A model generated the notes under the pieces. That model saw only the letters and a program-made list of their open reading frames with translations. It made no database searches and was not told where the DNA came from. This document shows positions 1-14,626 of a stretch of 64,000 bases of DNA, in pieces (positions within the stretch are counted from its first letter, which is position 1; each line of letters starts with the position of its first letter). This DNA is from Girardinichthys multiradiatus. Taxonomy: Eukaryota > Chordata > Actinopteri > Cyprinodontiformes > Goodeidae. The stretch spans positions 27,920,144 through 27,984,143 of the forward strand of contig NC_061806.1 in assembly GCF_021462225.1 (NCBI RefSeq), read 5' to 3'. The position numbers and the translations under genes were made by a program.

Positions 1-1474
1 GATATAAAAAGATTTTTATAAGGAAGTTATGTTTTTCACAATATTTTGAGACATGTCTGCAATTCCCACAGGCTGTGAGAGAGCAAGGCTTAAAGCAGGT
101 AACAGGAAGGCTGAATAAAGTACAGAAAGGTTGCTCTGATTTAGCCTTTTGAGTGTTCAACCTCTGTCTTTGATGGAGCATGATGTGTTCAGAAATGTTG
201 GCAGCCTTTAGGAAATCTCAGAGTTACTGGAAGAATCTGCTTTCTCTAACATGGAGACAGCTTTTTTAGTAATGCTAACCACAATAACTACCAATATAAG
301 ATAATGAAGCCAGTTAAAGATCAGGAAGCAGGGTTCCTACAGACGTTTAATTACAACATTTCTGACTTTTCCAGACTCAAATTTCTAGAATTTTCAGCAT
401 TTTCTATAAAGCTCCAGACATTTGAGTACAACTAATTAACTCTGAATCTGTCTGGATAACAGTCGGGTCTTATTATTGGAGGGTCACTGCTTTTGGGCAT
501 CTGGAACAGCTTAGATCAGCTCCACTTCAGAATCTACAGCTCACTGATTATAAAATAAGGATAGGGGATATCCTAGACTAAATGCACATTCTATAAAACA
601 GTTTGTGAATTTTGGCACCTTTTTTAAACTCCTGAAAATAGATGTTTTAGTGCTTTGTTTGGCAATTTAGACCCATTTAAAGTTTCACAGGTCAAGTTAA
701 ACCTGAAATGTGAGTTGTCTAGAGACCAAGCGAGTAGTAAAATGGATCTTATTTGATTTTGAATGATAGTAAGTGTAAGAAGAAAAATAGCTTGGAAAAC
801 GTAAGAGCTATAATCAGTATCATCACATCAAAACTTTACAAAGACCAGAGAGACTGGTCACAAAAGTTGAATTGATGCATTGCCCTAAATATTCATAAAA
901 TTGCTCAGACCTTACATATAATTCAATTTATTTGCAGCTTATTTTACATCACACCCTGTTATCATTGGCCCTGCTTTAAACCCAGTCGATCTGCATGAAA
1001 TGTGACAGATTAGGACCCTCGATCAAACCCGATTTCCTTACAGCAGACTATCAAATATATTATAAAATGATTTTAAGTGATCAGTTATCAAAGCAGGTAC
1101 GAAATGTCCCCAAGGTGGGTATAAAATGAAACATGGTTGGTACAAATTCCACGTTTTACCTGAGAAAGTCAGGTCGGAAACAAAATGGCGATGGACCAAA
1201 ATGACTGGCATCAGTATAAAACATACCAGGTATTTTTTTCCAGGCACCAACAGTGAAAAAAGAAATGTTGAAAGTGATTCCCGGACAAATGTACATAACT
1301 ATTTAAGCAACCTCAGATTTTAGTGGCTTTATTCAGCAATGTGAAAATCAGGAAAGCGGCACACTTTAACACCCATGTGGTGTAACAATACAGTGAAGTA
1401 GGTAGGGCCTGGAAAAAGAAAAACGCTACAAAGGTATTTCATTGGGATATTATAAGAGAGAGGGGTAGTTTTAC
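1..1474. other. ptk2 intron, no exon seen
   Basis: AT-rich. I looked on the minus strand for the next FAK exon (RDYEIQRERIEL-type text leading into the kinase) and did not find it. No mobile element recognised. Confidence 0.6.
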
Positions 1475-1584
1475 CTTCAACTACTCCATAGCTCACTGTG
1501 TTGGCGGTGAGGGAAAAAAGAGGAAGAAAGACAGATGAAGAGACAGAGGGGAGAGCCAGACTGCTACGTAAAGGTTAAAAAAAG

Positions 1585-1620
<36 letters not shown>

Positions 1621-4600
1621 TTTTTATTTCCTACATTTGGTTAATAAACATACAAAATACAGACACAAACTTAGTAAAAACGCTGGACTGCATCAGACAT
1701 GTCATTGTAATTTTAGCCATAAGGCCGATAGTTTGACATGAAGACATATACAAACTTAGGAGTAGAGTCAGAAAATAAGCTTAAAGTCTGAAGAAATGCT
1801 GATTAGAGGAAGTGACCAAAAAAACTAAAGAAAAAAAAAAAAACAAAGGAAGATAAACATAGCAAGAAAGAAGAACATCGTCTACATTTTAAGTTAGCCA
1901 TGCAATTAAATAAGTACTTGTACTGACCAAAGCGTCCACTTTAAAGGATATTTGAGCCTAGAGCTCCAGCAGTGGTTACAAACAGAAGTACAGCCAAACA
2001 CTCCAGCATATTCAGGCTTTTATGGACATATGAATGGATCTGTCACATGTCTCCCCTGAACCACATCTGTACTCTATGATTTTTAACCTCCAACTAATGT
2101 CTTTGCTGTTAATAGAAAACGAAATAACCGGCCTAAATTCCATAGGGGCGCTCTAACCAAATGTGGTTTATTGCAACTTATATGTTGTTGCGAGCGTGCC
2201 TAATGGAAAACGACTCATGCCGCTGCACAATGAAATGGAGGGATATGACAGATGTTTCGTTAATTTTGTTCCTGTTGAAACAGAAGCTTGATTCTTTCGT
2301 GAACATTCCTTCAGCTGCTCGTGCAAATCATGCAAAGATAGAAAAATAAAAACTTACTTGAGGGCATGGTGTACGTGTCCTCTTCATCAACTATCTCTGC
2401 ATAGTCATCAGTCTCTGCAAGGTTACAAATGAAACAATATAAAAATACTACAACTAGCTCACAATACGACTCACATGTGAATGAGCTGACTTTACAACTG
2501 AAGACAAAGCTTAAAAATGAAGGAAGTCCAGCTCAAAGCAACACCCTCGTTGCTTCTCACCATCCTTCCAGCCCTCCCTTTCTCTCTCTCCTTCACACAC
2601 AAACACTTGGCAGATCGCGTCAGCTGAGCATGTGTTGGGAATATCTGTCTGTGTGAGAGCAGCTGGATCGCAGGGAGTTACCTCGGTGGAGCAGGAGCAG
2701 GAGGAGTAGAGGGAACGCAACAATAACGAAAGAAATGAGGGAGAAACCTAAACAAGAGCTAAAACAGTTGGGAAACGGGTAATTAGGATGAAATCAGTGA
2801 AGGGTGAAGCAGATAAGACAAGATAGAAATAGGAGGGGGGGTGAGAGCAAGGCCAGCAGGAAAAAGACATGGAAAAGATGGACCGACTCAGTCCAAACAG
2901 ATGGTGGTGTTTAAAATAAAATCAGCGTGCAGGCTCAGCTGTTGGAACATCTGCTGCCCTGAACTTCTCACAGTTCTGCTAAGGATTCATCAGGCTCAGT
3001 GGGTCTCTGACAAATTTATGTTAAATAAGCCTGTGGCTGATTTTTCTCCTGAAGAATCTTGAAAGAGCAACATGAGAAATAACAACAAGACAATGAGTTA
3101 AATGAGGCAGGCGAGGCAGCACAAGTAATACACTGAAGAATGGGTAATCTATTTGCTACAAAAACGTTCAGGAAACGTGTTTTTAAGCTACAGCTGCTGC
3201 TCTTCAGACCATTCTCATTTATTATAGACAGACTTAGACAGATTTAGAGGCACCCCTGGTAAAAACGTGTAAAAAGTATTTGATTTGGGGAATTTTATTC
3301 AGTGGATAAAAAATAAAGCCCATGTTAAAAAAGAAATGGTTTTTAACACAATCACCAGCAGCATAATTAGTAAAGGTGCACCGATTGCAGTTTTCTGGCC
3401 AATCACCGATTACCAATCTTTAAAAAGGCTGACCTGCAGATTCCAATTTTGGCCGATCCCGAAGTCCTTTATAACTGATACTGTCAGTTATAAAGGTTAT
3501 GAAGGTCACAACACACCTTGTCTTACATCTTATGCTGTCAACAGTTGTGAAGCGCGCACGTGCAGACGTGACCTGGTAGGCAGGTCCGTCAGTCAGTCCT
3601 CTCTCACAGCAGAGCAAAAGTGGACAGTGGGTGATTTTCAGACCTTTGCGAAGGTAGATAAGATTGGTGGATCAGATCAGTTTCACATGTAAGCATCGGT
3701 CGATCACCAAAATTAAGGAAATCGGGGCCAATTTCTAACATCCCTTTTGAAATAAACGTGAATGAAGCATTCATTACATTTTATTTAGATTTTTAAGTGG
3801 ATCAGAGTTTCTATAAATATCAAATTCTTAGTCTATGACTTCCTGTTTGCTTCCCTGAGCTTTAAAAATATGACACTACATGGAGACCTATTTCTGTCAT
3901 CCACTGGTCAGTGGGTAGAACCGTTATCTTGACACTGCAACGAGAATGGTAAAGATGGTAAAAAAATATCTCCAAAGCGCACTTTTAGAGAACTACACAT
4001 AAATTTTGGGGTTATACAAGTTTCCATAACAACCATTTACAAACTGTCTACTTAAATGTATTTTCTGTACTACCATAGATGTCTTTAGTCTGCTAAACAC
4101 TACTTTAACTGATGCTATGTGCTTTGGCCAAATTAGATTAAGATTTAGTTTTTCTGCATCCAACTCCCCAGATGGGTCTGGTGTAAAACACATAAATAAA
4201 TATATAAGTGGAAAAACACCGGATGCCCACTGTTAAGTAGGGTGAAGGATCCATCATGCTGTGGGAATGCTTCTCATGCATTGCATGTCTGCAGATTGCA
4301 ATTAAAAATATGGTGGCCTTTAACAGTAAACTGAAAATGGGTCATTTTTGGAACATTCAGCAGGATAATGATGCAGAATATGTGCCCAAATCAAAACACA
4401 AATGTTCATTAAACATAAAATCAATCTTCCTTCATGGACATATAAATCTTATAGAAAATCTGTAGGGTGAGCTGAAGAGAAGAGAACATAGCGAAGAATC
4501 CAGGACTCTGGATGATCTAGAGAGGTTGTGCAGATAGGAACAATCAAAGATGCCTCTCAATTTATTCCCCAGGCTTATGATATGTTATAGAAAAAGACAA

Positions 4601-7600
4601 GATGCTGTCCTGTTGTACAAAGTATTGAGAGCAGGGTTGATAATACTGGCAAGTTTGTTAAAGAAGTAAAAATTTTTTCTCCACTACATAAATATAAAGT
4701 GATATAAATATATTACTCCTTACAATTATTAGTGCGCAATAAAATATTTAGTTTAAGGCTTTTCACACCTAAATGTGTTTGTGTCTGTTTTTACACACTA
4801 TAAACTCATTACTTTGTATGATTTGAAATATTACATCAAAGATGTGGATCTTCATGTGCCAGATGTCTCCAGAGAATTTGGCCACAGATCTGACCAGTGT
4901 TTAGTTCTACATGGCCAGGGATGAACTCTAAACAGAGATCAACGTTTCTGTTCTGTCTGTTTCAGCTTGCAGCAGAGAGGATTAACATGTTTCTGTGTCT
5001 AACTGTGTTTAGCTCCTTTTAGCCAGGAATGCACCAACCATAGAATCCAGCAAACCTCTCCCTGCTCTGCTCGATAAGTGTGTCGGTGAACAAGAGAGCA
5101 CGTTTCGCCTTGTGTGTGTCTGTTTGAATGTCTGGTTGTTCAGCAAGAAAGGGAAACCTTAACAAAAATTGCTGGTTTACAAATTCTGCTTTTTGTGATA
5201 TTTGTTTTAGGAATAAAGCGGACATATTTATACTTTGTGGTATTGAATTTTCAAAATGATCAAAAAAGGCCAATTCTATGTAGCAAGAAAGCTTAGTTAT
5301 GCAGTAGTCGGTGACTTAACCATGAATATTATTGTTTTTTTTTTTACTTTGCTTGAACCACAGTTCATCTACATAAAAGAGCACACTGCTATTGCTAAAG
5401 TTGTAGGAATGTAAGCATCACTTCAAGCCGTGCACCAAAATACACATGCTACCCAATCCCTGGAGGGTGCAGCCAGCGTGCAGCCGGAGCTGGACAAGAA
5501 AGAAAGAACAACACAGAGATTGATAAACAACAGTGTAACTTTACCGTCCCCGCTAAGGTCTTCTGTGAGGTCCAGGAGAGCATGCAGGAAATGGGACAGC
5601 AGAAGAGAGATGGCAGCAGGACGGAAGAGAGAGAAACCGAGGGCAGAGCAGAGAAGAGGACAAAAAAAATGAAACAGAGGTTAGAGCATGACAAGTCAAC
5701 AACTGTGCAAGCCGTTAGTTAGAATTCAAACTCTTTAACTTTCATTAATACACTGCAGACTCATGGTGCAGTCAGTAAAAGACTCTCTCCAAAGCAGAGT
5801 AAAGGTGGAGTCATTTCATGCAAGCCATTTGAATCCACATATGGGGACACTGAAGGCTTATACTTCAATTTTACCTACTTACCAAACATATTTAACATAT
5901 ACAGCCTAAATGGGCTTTAGCTGAGCACATTCAAATCGCAACAGAAGGAAACATTTGGGACCCAACATTTCTTCCTACTCTGTATTCCCCGTAGAACACT
6001 CAATAACAGTTTATGGGTCAAATCTTGTCTACGGTGACCCACTACTGCTTTATCAGGGCTCGGAGTTTGTCACAATTTCTTTTTGCTCACTTGCTTTTTT
6101 AGAATGGACAACAGGTTCTTGATGAGATTAAAACCTGGGGAGCTGAACTTGAACTATGCTTCTAAGTAGTAGGGCAGTAATTTTAGTCTCCAGATATGTT
6201 ACACTGGAAGAGAAATACCCCAAATGATTCTCAGCTGTGACTGCAGCGAAAGGCGGTTCTACAAAGCATTGACTTGTGGGGATTTAATGCAATTACATGC
6301 CATGGTTTTCAGATACTGTAAACGATTTCTTTCCACTACACAGATATACACTAGTTTGTGATCATCTACCCCTAACAACACAATAAAACATACTAAAGTT
6401 TGCAATTGTAAAGCAACAAAATGGGAAAAAGTTTAAGCACTATGAATACAGACGATAGCAGCTACAGTAAAAATAAAAACCGTAACTTCCGAGGATAAGT
6501 TCACCCTGCTGTTCAGAAAAAGGTTCAACAAAGACACAGCTGCTGTCCCGATTCACTCTGAGCTGTCCTGGCGATGGCTGCCAAAACCACAGATTGAGAC
6601 ACCGAGTGACACGCTGTCCCATTCAGGATGTCACCAACCGACCCGTAAATACATCAGATGGAAACAATCATCTAAAAACAAAACATTGTCACACACACAA
6701 ATAATTCCAGCGTAACATTTTGAAGCTACTGATTAAACATCTCGAAGCTGTTTAGACAACATTGGATCCATTTTAAAGGTTAAACACATGAGACATGGAC
6801 CAGAGCAGGAGGTGGCTAAGCAGAACCCTTACAGGACAATTTGACTACTTTAACAAAGATTGTTTGTCTAAACAAAGAGCTGCACAATATATCAAAACAC
6901 AATATTTATTGCAGTATTAATTTGTGCAATTATCGTGATTGAACAGGTCTGCTTGGGTGAAATCTTTGGTAGGATTTATTTAAAGTGCCGACCATGTAAA
7001 TTCTGCATGTCAGCAATAGATTTGACATGTTAGACAGACTTTCACAACCTTTTACCTTCTTTTTATTTTGTGCTGAAGTTTGTTTTGGGAGAAATGCAAT
7101 GGTTTTATGCAATAATGGTACACTGATTAATTTCTGTAAAACTATTAACACCAGAGCAAGCAAGCAAAACAAATGCTGCTTTGTATTGAAGAGTCTTTAA
7201 AAGTTGGAATGCAGTGACTCAAACTGTTACGCCATAAACCATTTGAGCATTACATCAGAGAAAGAAAGTTTAAATATTCCTGCCAAAAAACATTTATACT
7301 GCAATCTCTTTCCAGCCCAGTAAAGGCCTATAAATCAGGCAACAAAAGCTAAGATTTTATGTGTTTTCCATAAGTAATGAAAGTAACTTTCTTTACAGGC
7401 TCCCGGTGCCTATATTGTGTCTCCCTTTAAGTCCAAGAACCACAGTGGTAGGGTCAGAAATGTCACTCCACCACATCAAATTTTTATGCACATGCTCTTC
7501 TACTAACTATCCAAAGAGAGTCGGTGATACCATTGGGCGGCGAGTCTGAACAGAAGACAAAGGGGAGGAGGAAACGTCGCGCCTTGGTTGGCTTGGGGGA

Positions 7601-10553
7601 CGTCGATGTTACTAGATCTTCACCCAATCGGATGGGGGAAGAGGATGACAGAGTGAGAGGAAAAAACAAAAGAGTGAATGGATGTGAGGAAAACAAGTAA
7701 GGAGGATGGAAACAAACGACAGCAGGAAAAGAGAGAGGGAAAGGAAGTCTCTACGGCATCCAAAAAGCATATGTTGGAGGAAATGGAAAGAAGATGTAGT
7801 ACGCATGGTTTCGTGGCTTACCAGAGACAGAGATTGCTCTTACTCCACTCCGGACTGCCTCTAACTTTTTCTCATTGTTGGAAAGTCTAAACAGAAAAAT
7901 GAGAGAACAACACTTCAGGCAACATACAAACAACAAAAAATATTCTCAGTCCCAGAGAAACTGAGAAAGATCCTGAGCGATTCCAAAGTGAGCTTATATA
8001 AACATTAAACAGCTGCAGCATGTTCCAGTTCCCACACGCAGCTCACTGAAGTGGAAAAAGGAAACCATGACTATGACTGGCTGTAGACTAATCCTTACGG
8101 TTTCTCTTCTCTTCTGTGGTCGGCTGTTCTGTGTCAGCTGAGCTCTACTAAAGAGTTAACATCACTGATTAAAGTGGGAATGAGAAAAGAGAAGCAGGGA
8201 GCAAAGCGAGAGGAAGGAGGAGACTAAGAGCGTTCAAAGACCCAGAGTGGAAAATATTTGGCTTCCTTCTTTATCTCCTTATTTGACCAAGGAAACAGAG
8301 CATGGGGCAGAGATTTAGGTTGAAAAGTAAGCAAAACTACTCCTTGAAGTTCAACAAGAAACAGTGAAATGTGTACACCGTGAAGTGTAGGCTCCACATA
8401 ATAATCTAATCCTCAAAGAGTTGGATCTTTGATTGAAATGTTGATAAACGCAAACTGCAATTACTGGTACATCATTAGACACTTAGAATTAACTTGCAAT
8501 GAGCATTTCTGTACAGTTTTCCATGTCAAATTCCAACGTTTCCACACTGAAAGTGGATGGATGGATGGATTAAAAGACAGCACTTGAACCAGGTTTTTGA
8601 GCTGCACCCCCTCCTCCCTCATGGCTCTGTTGCTGTACCAGGGGCATGAAACCTGACGTAAGGTTGAAAGTCTGATCATAGACGTGGGGGATGCTGATAT
8701 TTGCCTTCAGTGTGGGGTGGATGCACCCGAGGGGGTGTAGGAGACCCAGCCGACTCTCACTCCTCATTTCTCTGTTACCACGGCCATTTAATCTGATGCT
8801 GAAATCCTTGCAACAAATTCACAAGACCTTTCAGCAAGTGCAACTTCCTTTCATTTCCAGTTCATTCCCAGTGTGATTGGGTTATCAAGCAACAAGTGTT
8901 GTCACTGAACATGAAAAGAAAAGCTGAGTGTTTCTGAAGTAAACACGCAGATGGGCTTAAAACAGGAACATATACGAGTTATAGTGCAGTGTAGAGTTGT
9001 TTATGGTATGTGTTTTGCTCTGACTAATCTCTGTTTACCACAAATTCTTCAGTAAACTAGAACATTTTGTTTCACCTTGTTCTCCCTGTTTGTCAATGAT
9101 AATAAGCCACAATACGCAGGTTAAGAAGAATCAAAAAACATCTTAATGGAAATTAGGAACTTGTGTCCTTTTGGGAAACACCCAAACATAGTTCTCTGGA
9201 AAAGTGTTGAAACAGACTCAGCTTCAAATGCCCAAACATGTACATTTTCTAGTCGGATGCTTTTAAAGGAAACAACCATGAAGTGTTGATGTTGAGCAAC
9301 ACTCATCTTCCAAGGAAATTAATATTTTCCAAGGACTATTTGCAAATTTTTCTGCAGAAAAATAAACCAATTAACCAAGCCCTTTGCATCAGGTGTGCTG
9401 ATTTAAAACTGTAAGATCAAACGGACTGGTAAACCTCCAGGAATATTCTGCTTTGGTACAAATGTAAAGTCTTTGAAAGCTTTGAAAGGAGGCACAAAAA
9501 GAAGAAGACGGATTCAGGGACTTACTTTGGGATGGAAGGCAGAGCTCTCTCTCCCTCTAGAGGACAAAAGCAAACACTGCAGTAAAAAACATAAACTGAC
9601 CGTGCAGAAATAAAACTCACTTTATTTTTCTGTACATATTAAAACATTCAGAGAACAATTAAATATGATTGGAATCTGTCTTTGAGTAGTTCAGTGTTTC
9701 ACAGAGAAAGAAAATCAGCAACACTTAGAAAAAGCTGCTATTTATTTACGAAGGATTTTACAGTTACACAATTAAAAGAATATTGTTATTTAGGGAATAT
9801 TATCAACTACTCTATTTGTCCCTTGGTGGCGTTGTCTGAATGTAGCAACTTAAATTAAATTAAACAGACAAAATACCCTCTCCATCATGAGGAAAAGAGT
9901 TAATCGTTTTTAAATTCAAATATTAATTTCTAGTAAACAAGTTGCTGTTATAGTACAAATTAATAAAAATATAATATAAATATCACTAATAATTTTAGGC
10001 AAATGATTGCTGAAGAGTTAAAACATTGCTGATGCTCAAGGAGAAATTAGGATTTTTTGGGTAAAGATTATTTTTTGTATATTCTGATCAATAAAAACTC
10101 CAAAATAAAAGCTTTAAACTTATACTTGTAAATGAACAGACTGTAAAGTAGACTGAAAAGTATCTCTAAGACAGGAAAAAATTAAAACCTTTTTGTAAAT
10201 TAATACATTTGATTTGATTTCCACTCAAAAAAATAAAAAATAAAAAGAGTAGTTTTTTGTCATTTTACCAAAAGTCAAAGCAGGGCGAGGTATAAAAAGG
10301 TTACAGCAGGTCTGATTGGGGTGTATCCAATGCCGATCTGATCCCTGTAAGTTAAAATTTCTATGTAGTTTTCTGCACCTACCTTTCTGTACTCTGGCAA
10401 TGAACGAGTGGGTTTCCATAGAGACGAGCCGACAGTAACCGTCAATCAAGTCCGCCAAGTTTTCCGCCGTGGTGAGCGATGCCGTCGTGACTGTGAGAGG
10501 CTGCATGGGCAAACACGAACACACAATAGAGGGCCTGTTAACCAGAGCCATTA

Positions 10554-10591
<38 letters not shown>

Positions 10592-13583
10592 TCTTGTTTT
10601 GCTATATGTAGTGAGGACCATGTGTTGACTTCCATTGATTTTCAGTCATTTTCAACCCTTTCTATGCCCTAACCCTGACAATAACCCTAAACCTAACTAT
10701 TACCAGTGCATGCCTAACCCTAACCTTAACCTAAACTCAATTCACATCTTAGTCCTAAACCTAACCGTTAGCAAAATAGGTCGTGAGGACCAGCAAAATG
10801 TCCTCACTTTGGTACAAACGGTCCTCAATCAGATGGTGAAATCGGGAAAATGGTTCTCACTGTGATGCCAAGACAGGAACACACACACACACAAATAATC
10901 TATTAATACACAGAAAGTTTAATCCGTGCGGTTTCCAGCTGCCCCTTTTACACCAGGGAGAACTATTCTCATACTAACAATGTGTTTGGAAATCCAATGC
11001 TTCAAAGGTCAATAAAGACAAGTTAATCAAAGCATTTTTCAGATATTAAGCATGGAGTGGCATGCTTTTTCTCCCCCACAGTGATTAACCTCTAGGGACC
11101 AGAATAATAGCGTGAACGGCTGATTAAATATCATGTAACTCAGTGAAGGACAGCTTTGGAGGAACCAGACAGAAGGATCTTTGACCATTCCTGTCCAGAT
11201 GTTCCAACCCTCATTCCCGTTTTATTCTCTCTTCTCCTCAGCTCATCCACAGGCCTTCAACAGGATTCAAGTTTGAGAACTAAGATAGACTCCACGTTTA
11301 CATTTGTGAGAGTAAGAAAGAAAAGGCTTTTTCCTGCCGGGCCTCCGAAACAACTAGCTTCAAATGTCACTGACATCCAGTCACTGACTGGATGTAATCT
11401 GCTGGGTTTCCTTAGATAGATAAACTTTTTATCCAATTTGAATAAATAACTGAATCTGACTGCACTGTTCAACCCCCCAACCATCCTGCTAATTGTGCAT
11501 GGCAGTGAATATTAGCTTGGGTCCAGTTTTAGAACTAAATTGGTTCATATTACAGACGGGACGTCATTACATTTTTCAGAATGAGATCAGCAATAAAAAT
11601 GCATTTATTTGAATGCTTTTTAAACCTATAATAAATGTCACTGATAATGTACATTAAATACAATTTTTAACTGTTGGATATCAGAACATTTATGTTAAGT
11701 CAATTAAATGAAGTCTTTTTGGATTTTAAATCACCAATTTTCTTCAGCATGTAAAACGGAAAGAAAATAGTTTGGGAATCGTTTTCTAATGTTTTCACTA
11801 AATAAAAGGAAGAAATCCACTGCCTGTTCTTTCAATCTCAGGAATGATGGGGGAACATTATTACAGGAGAATAGGAGACATGAACTACACGTCTTACCTC
11901 GGCAGCCCCGGCTACATTCAGCTGTAGCATGCCCTTCCTGTCTTTCTCCTCCATAGCCGAGTACTGGATGGACTGGACCTGGTTAAAGTTTGCTAAATGT
12001 GTGGGCTGGAACAGAGAAGCACAGGGAAAAATAGAACGGTAGAAATTCACAAATATAAAACCTTTTGATCTATTTTACAATGATTATGACAGATAGATGG
12101 TCAGCCTGCTGAAATCCACAATGCCTTGCACAACTACTTCTCCATCTTACCCACTAACCCATGTGACAGACCCAACACAAGGCAGAGAATAGTTGTGAAA
12201 TGCATTTTTACTTACTGTTGATCCCTTATCAGTGAGGTAACTGATGCCTTCTTCTGGCCCGATGGCTAACTCTACCTGGATCACCCAACTGGACTGTAAG
12301 AGAAAGAAAAGCAGAGACTAAAGCATCTCCAGCTGGTTGCATGCAGGACCTAATGCCACCAAAAGGGGTCAATCTAACACAGATCTGCAGGACAGAGGGA
12401 CACCAAGCCTGGCTTCTAAAGGATGACTTGGGAGACACCTACCCCGAGGGCACATTTAAAGAACTCCTTGTCGAATCGGTAGATTGGTGCAAGTATCTCC
12501 AAGAACTTGAGGATGCACTGCTCATCGTTGAGATTCGCCACCTGCTTGAAGGTTTGCTGAATCAGCTTTCGGAGAGCTTTAGCCTAGAGAGAAGCAGGAA
12601 TAGGAAACACGGTAAAGTGAACACTTTGTTTAAACTGTTATGTAGCTGATGCATCAAAAAATACATAAATAAAATCTGTGCTTGACAGGATGAGGTGGAA
12701 GTGGCAGTATTGAATGTACAGTGACAGACATTGATTAAGTAATAGTCCACTCCGTTTTCAATTAAACTGACCTCTGCACTTCATTCACAGCTCGATCAAT
12801 TGCTAAACAAAGGCGCACTGACACCGTTACCCAATTTAGTGACAGTTTAAATTAAAGAAACAAATCTTTCCAGAGTAGATTGTAGAGTCGACCTAAAAAC
12901 GATATGTTTTTCTTAAGTGTGCGCTACGCCACCACAGAGCAGACAGATGGCAGCAAATCCATCTGGGAACAAAAATATGTGATTTACGATCCTATCTGTT
13001 GTTGATGAGTGTACAAATAAGTATGATCAACACACTTACAGTCATGCTTCACATGCAACCAAATGCAGCTCAGAAGGCTGACACACGTGGTCTGGAAGAA
13101 CTTGCATGCATAATTTGAAATGATGCATTTGAAATAATGACAGAATCATTCACATTATGATTGAGAGACAACCTCTATGTTATTTAACTTATTTTCTGCA
13201 TGTACACTAGGCCAATCTAATGTGAAAACTGGTTGCACTGGATTTTCTTTAAGGGTGTCAGAGTAAACTGGGCTGAACACAAATGCAAAACAGATTTCAG
13301 ATTTGTATTTCTAAAAACTTTAAAAAAAAAAAACAAATATTCTTCTTGTTTAACAATAATGCGCTATTTCAGGTTGAACCATCACATTACCTCTTAATAA
13401 AACACACTGGTTTGTGGTTGTAACGACAAAATGCAGAAATGTGCATTAAAACGTTTTCAAAGCGGTGTAGTATAAATGCATTATTCCACTGTAAATACTG
13501 TAAGGACAACAGTTTTAGGCAATACAGAGCGCCGCTGCCAGCTGTCCAGCCGCTAAGCCTGAGGGAATCAACAAATCAACAAC

Positions 13584-13628
<45 letters not shown>

Positions 13629-14590
13629 CTCAACAATGTCCCAGAGTTCACACTACAACAATGGCAGATGTGAGAAAACACTCAGGATTGCATGTTTTTG
13701 AGTGCTCCTCATGCTCCAGATGAGATTGCTGTTGTAATTCCTAGAATTTCACCACAAACACACAAAAATGTCCGCCCTTCCTGAGAGGAAGTAGTGCAGC
13801 TGGCTATCAGCCTCCCCATCACCATGCTAACCATGGCTACACCAACAAGCTCTCTAACTATCGCACACCGTTAATATAAGTTTATCATGTTTTTGTTCAT
13901 TCTATTTCGGCAGGTATTTATGCATAAAATCAAAATCACTTAATCAATATATTAGCTAAATGTCTAGATACCAGACTACTCTGCAAATACTAGTTTAAAT
14001 ATCGCTTCTCCATTTCAAGTGAGTTTGAATTTCCAGGTTGTCTGTAGAAATAAAGCAAGATGAACGAAGCCAAAAGTCTGAATTTACAACTTAAGACAGT
14101 TTCTCACCAGTTGGTGACTGGTGAGAAACTGTCCCTCTTTCCCTGTGAGAAAGCAGATTTGTTGCAATACCCCAGATTCAGAAAGTTGAAGTGGATTCCA
14201 TTTAATTCTGCAAGCCTGACCACATTAGGCCTTACTTACAGAGGTTCTAATTCTTCACCATCTCATATCATGACATTGCCCACCCCCACCTCTGGGTGTA
14301 CTTAAAAAACATATCACATTAGACTGGTGTTTTATTATCGGGAGAGTCTATGACAATATGGAACAAGCTAATAAAGCCACTTTAACACAATGGAACGGTA
14401 TTTGAATTTGCTATTCACCCGACGAGCGGGTCAAGCTCGTCAAATCAAGCTGCAGCTGGTTCAGACTTTGATCTCTAGAGGTCAGTTTCACTAAACCTGC
14501 TGCCCAGCCTGTCACTACCAATGAACAGACTCTGCTCTTTATAACAGCTAACATAAGTTACTATTTACTACCACAGCCATCTGCTCTGGG

Positions 14591-14626
<36 letters not shown>

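Noticed and set aside
1126..1323. Short plus- and minus-strand frames throughout the introns
   Set aside because: Frames of 60-80 codons are expected by chance in 64 kb of AT-rich DNA; none showed a domain, a splice context or a family motif.
1..1474. ptk2 kinase-domain exon
   Set aside because: Searched on the minus strand for the RDYEIQRERIEL and GEGQFGDV blocks; none seen, so the next exon is outside the window.
6440..6622. Possible equivalent of the neuronal box 28 exon
   Set aside because: A good acceptor (ggttttggcag) is present, but the frame needed for a phase-1 exon meets a TGA before any suitable donor, and I cannot recall the box 28 sequence well enough to match it.
10660..10770. 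True interstitial telomere
   Set aside because: The units are degenerate and embedded in a dispersed repeat with defined flanks.
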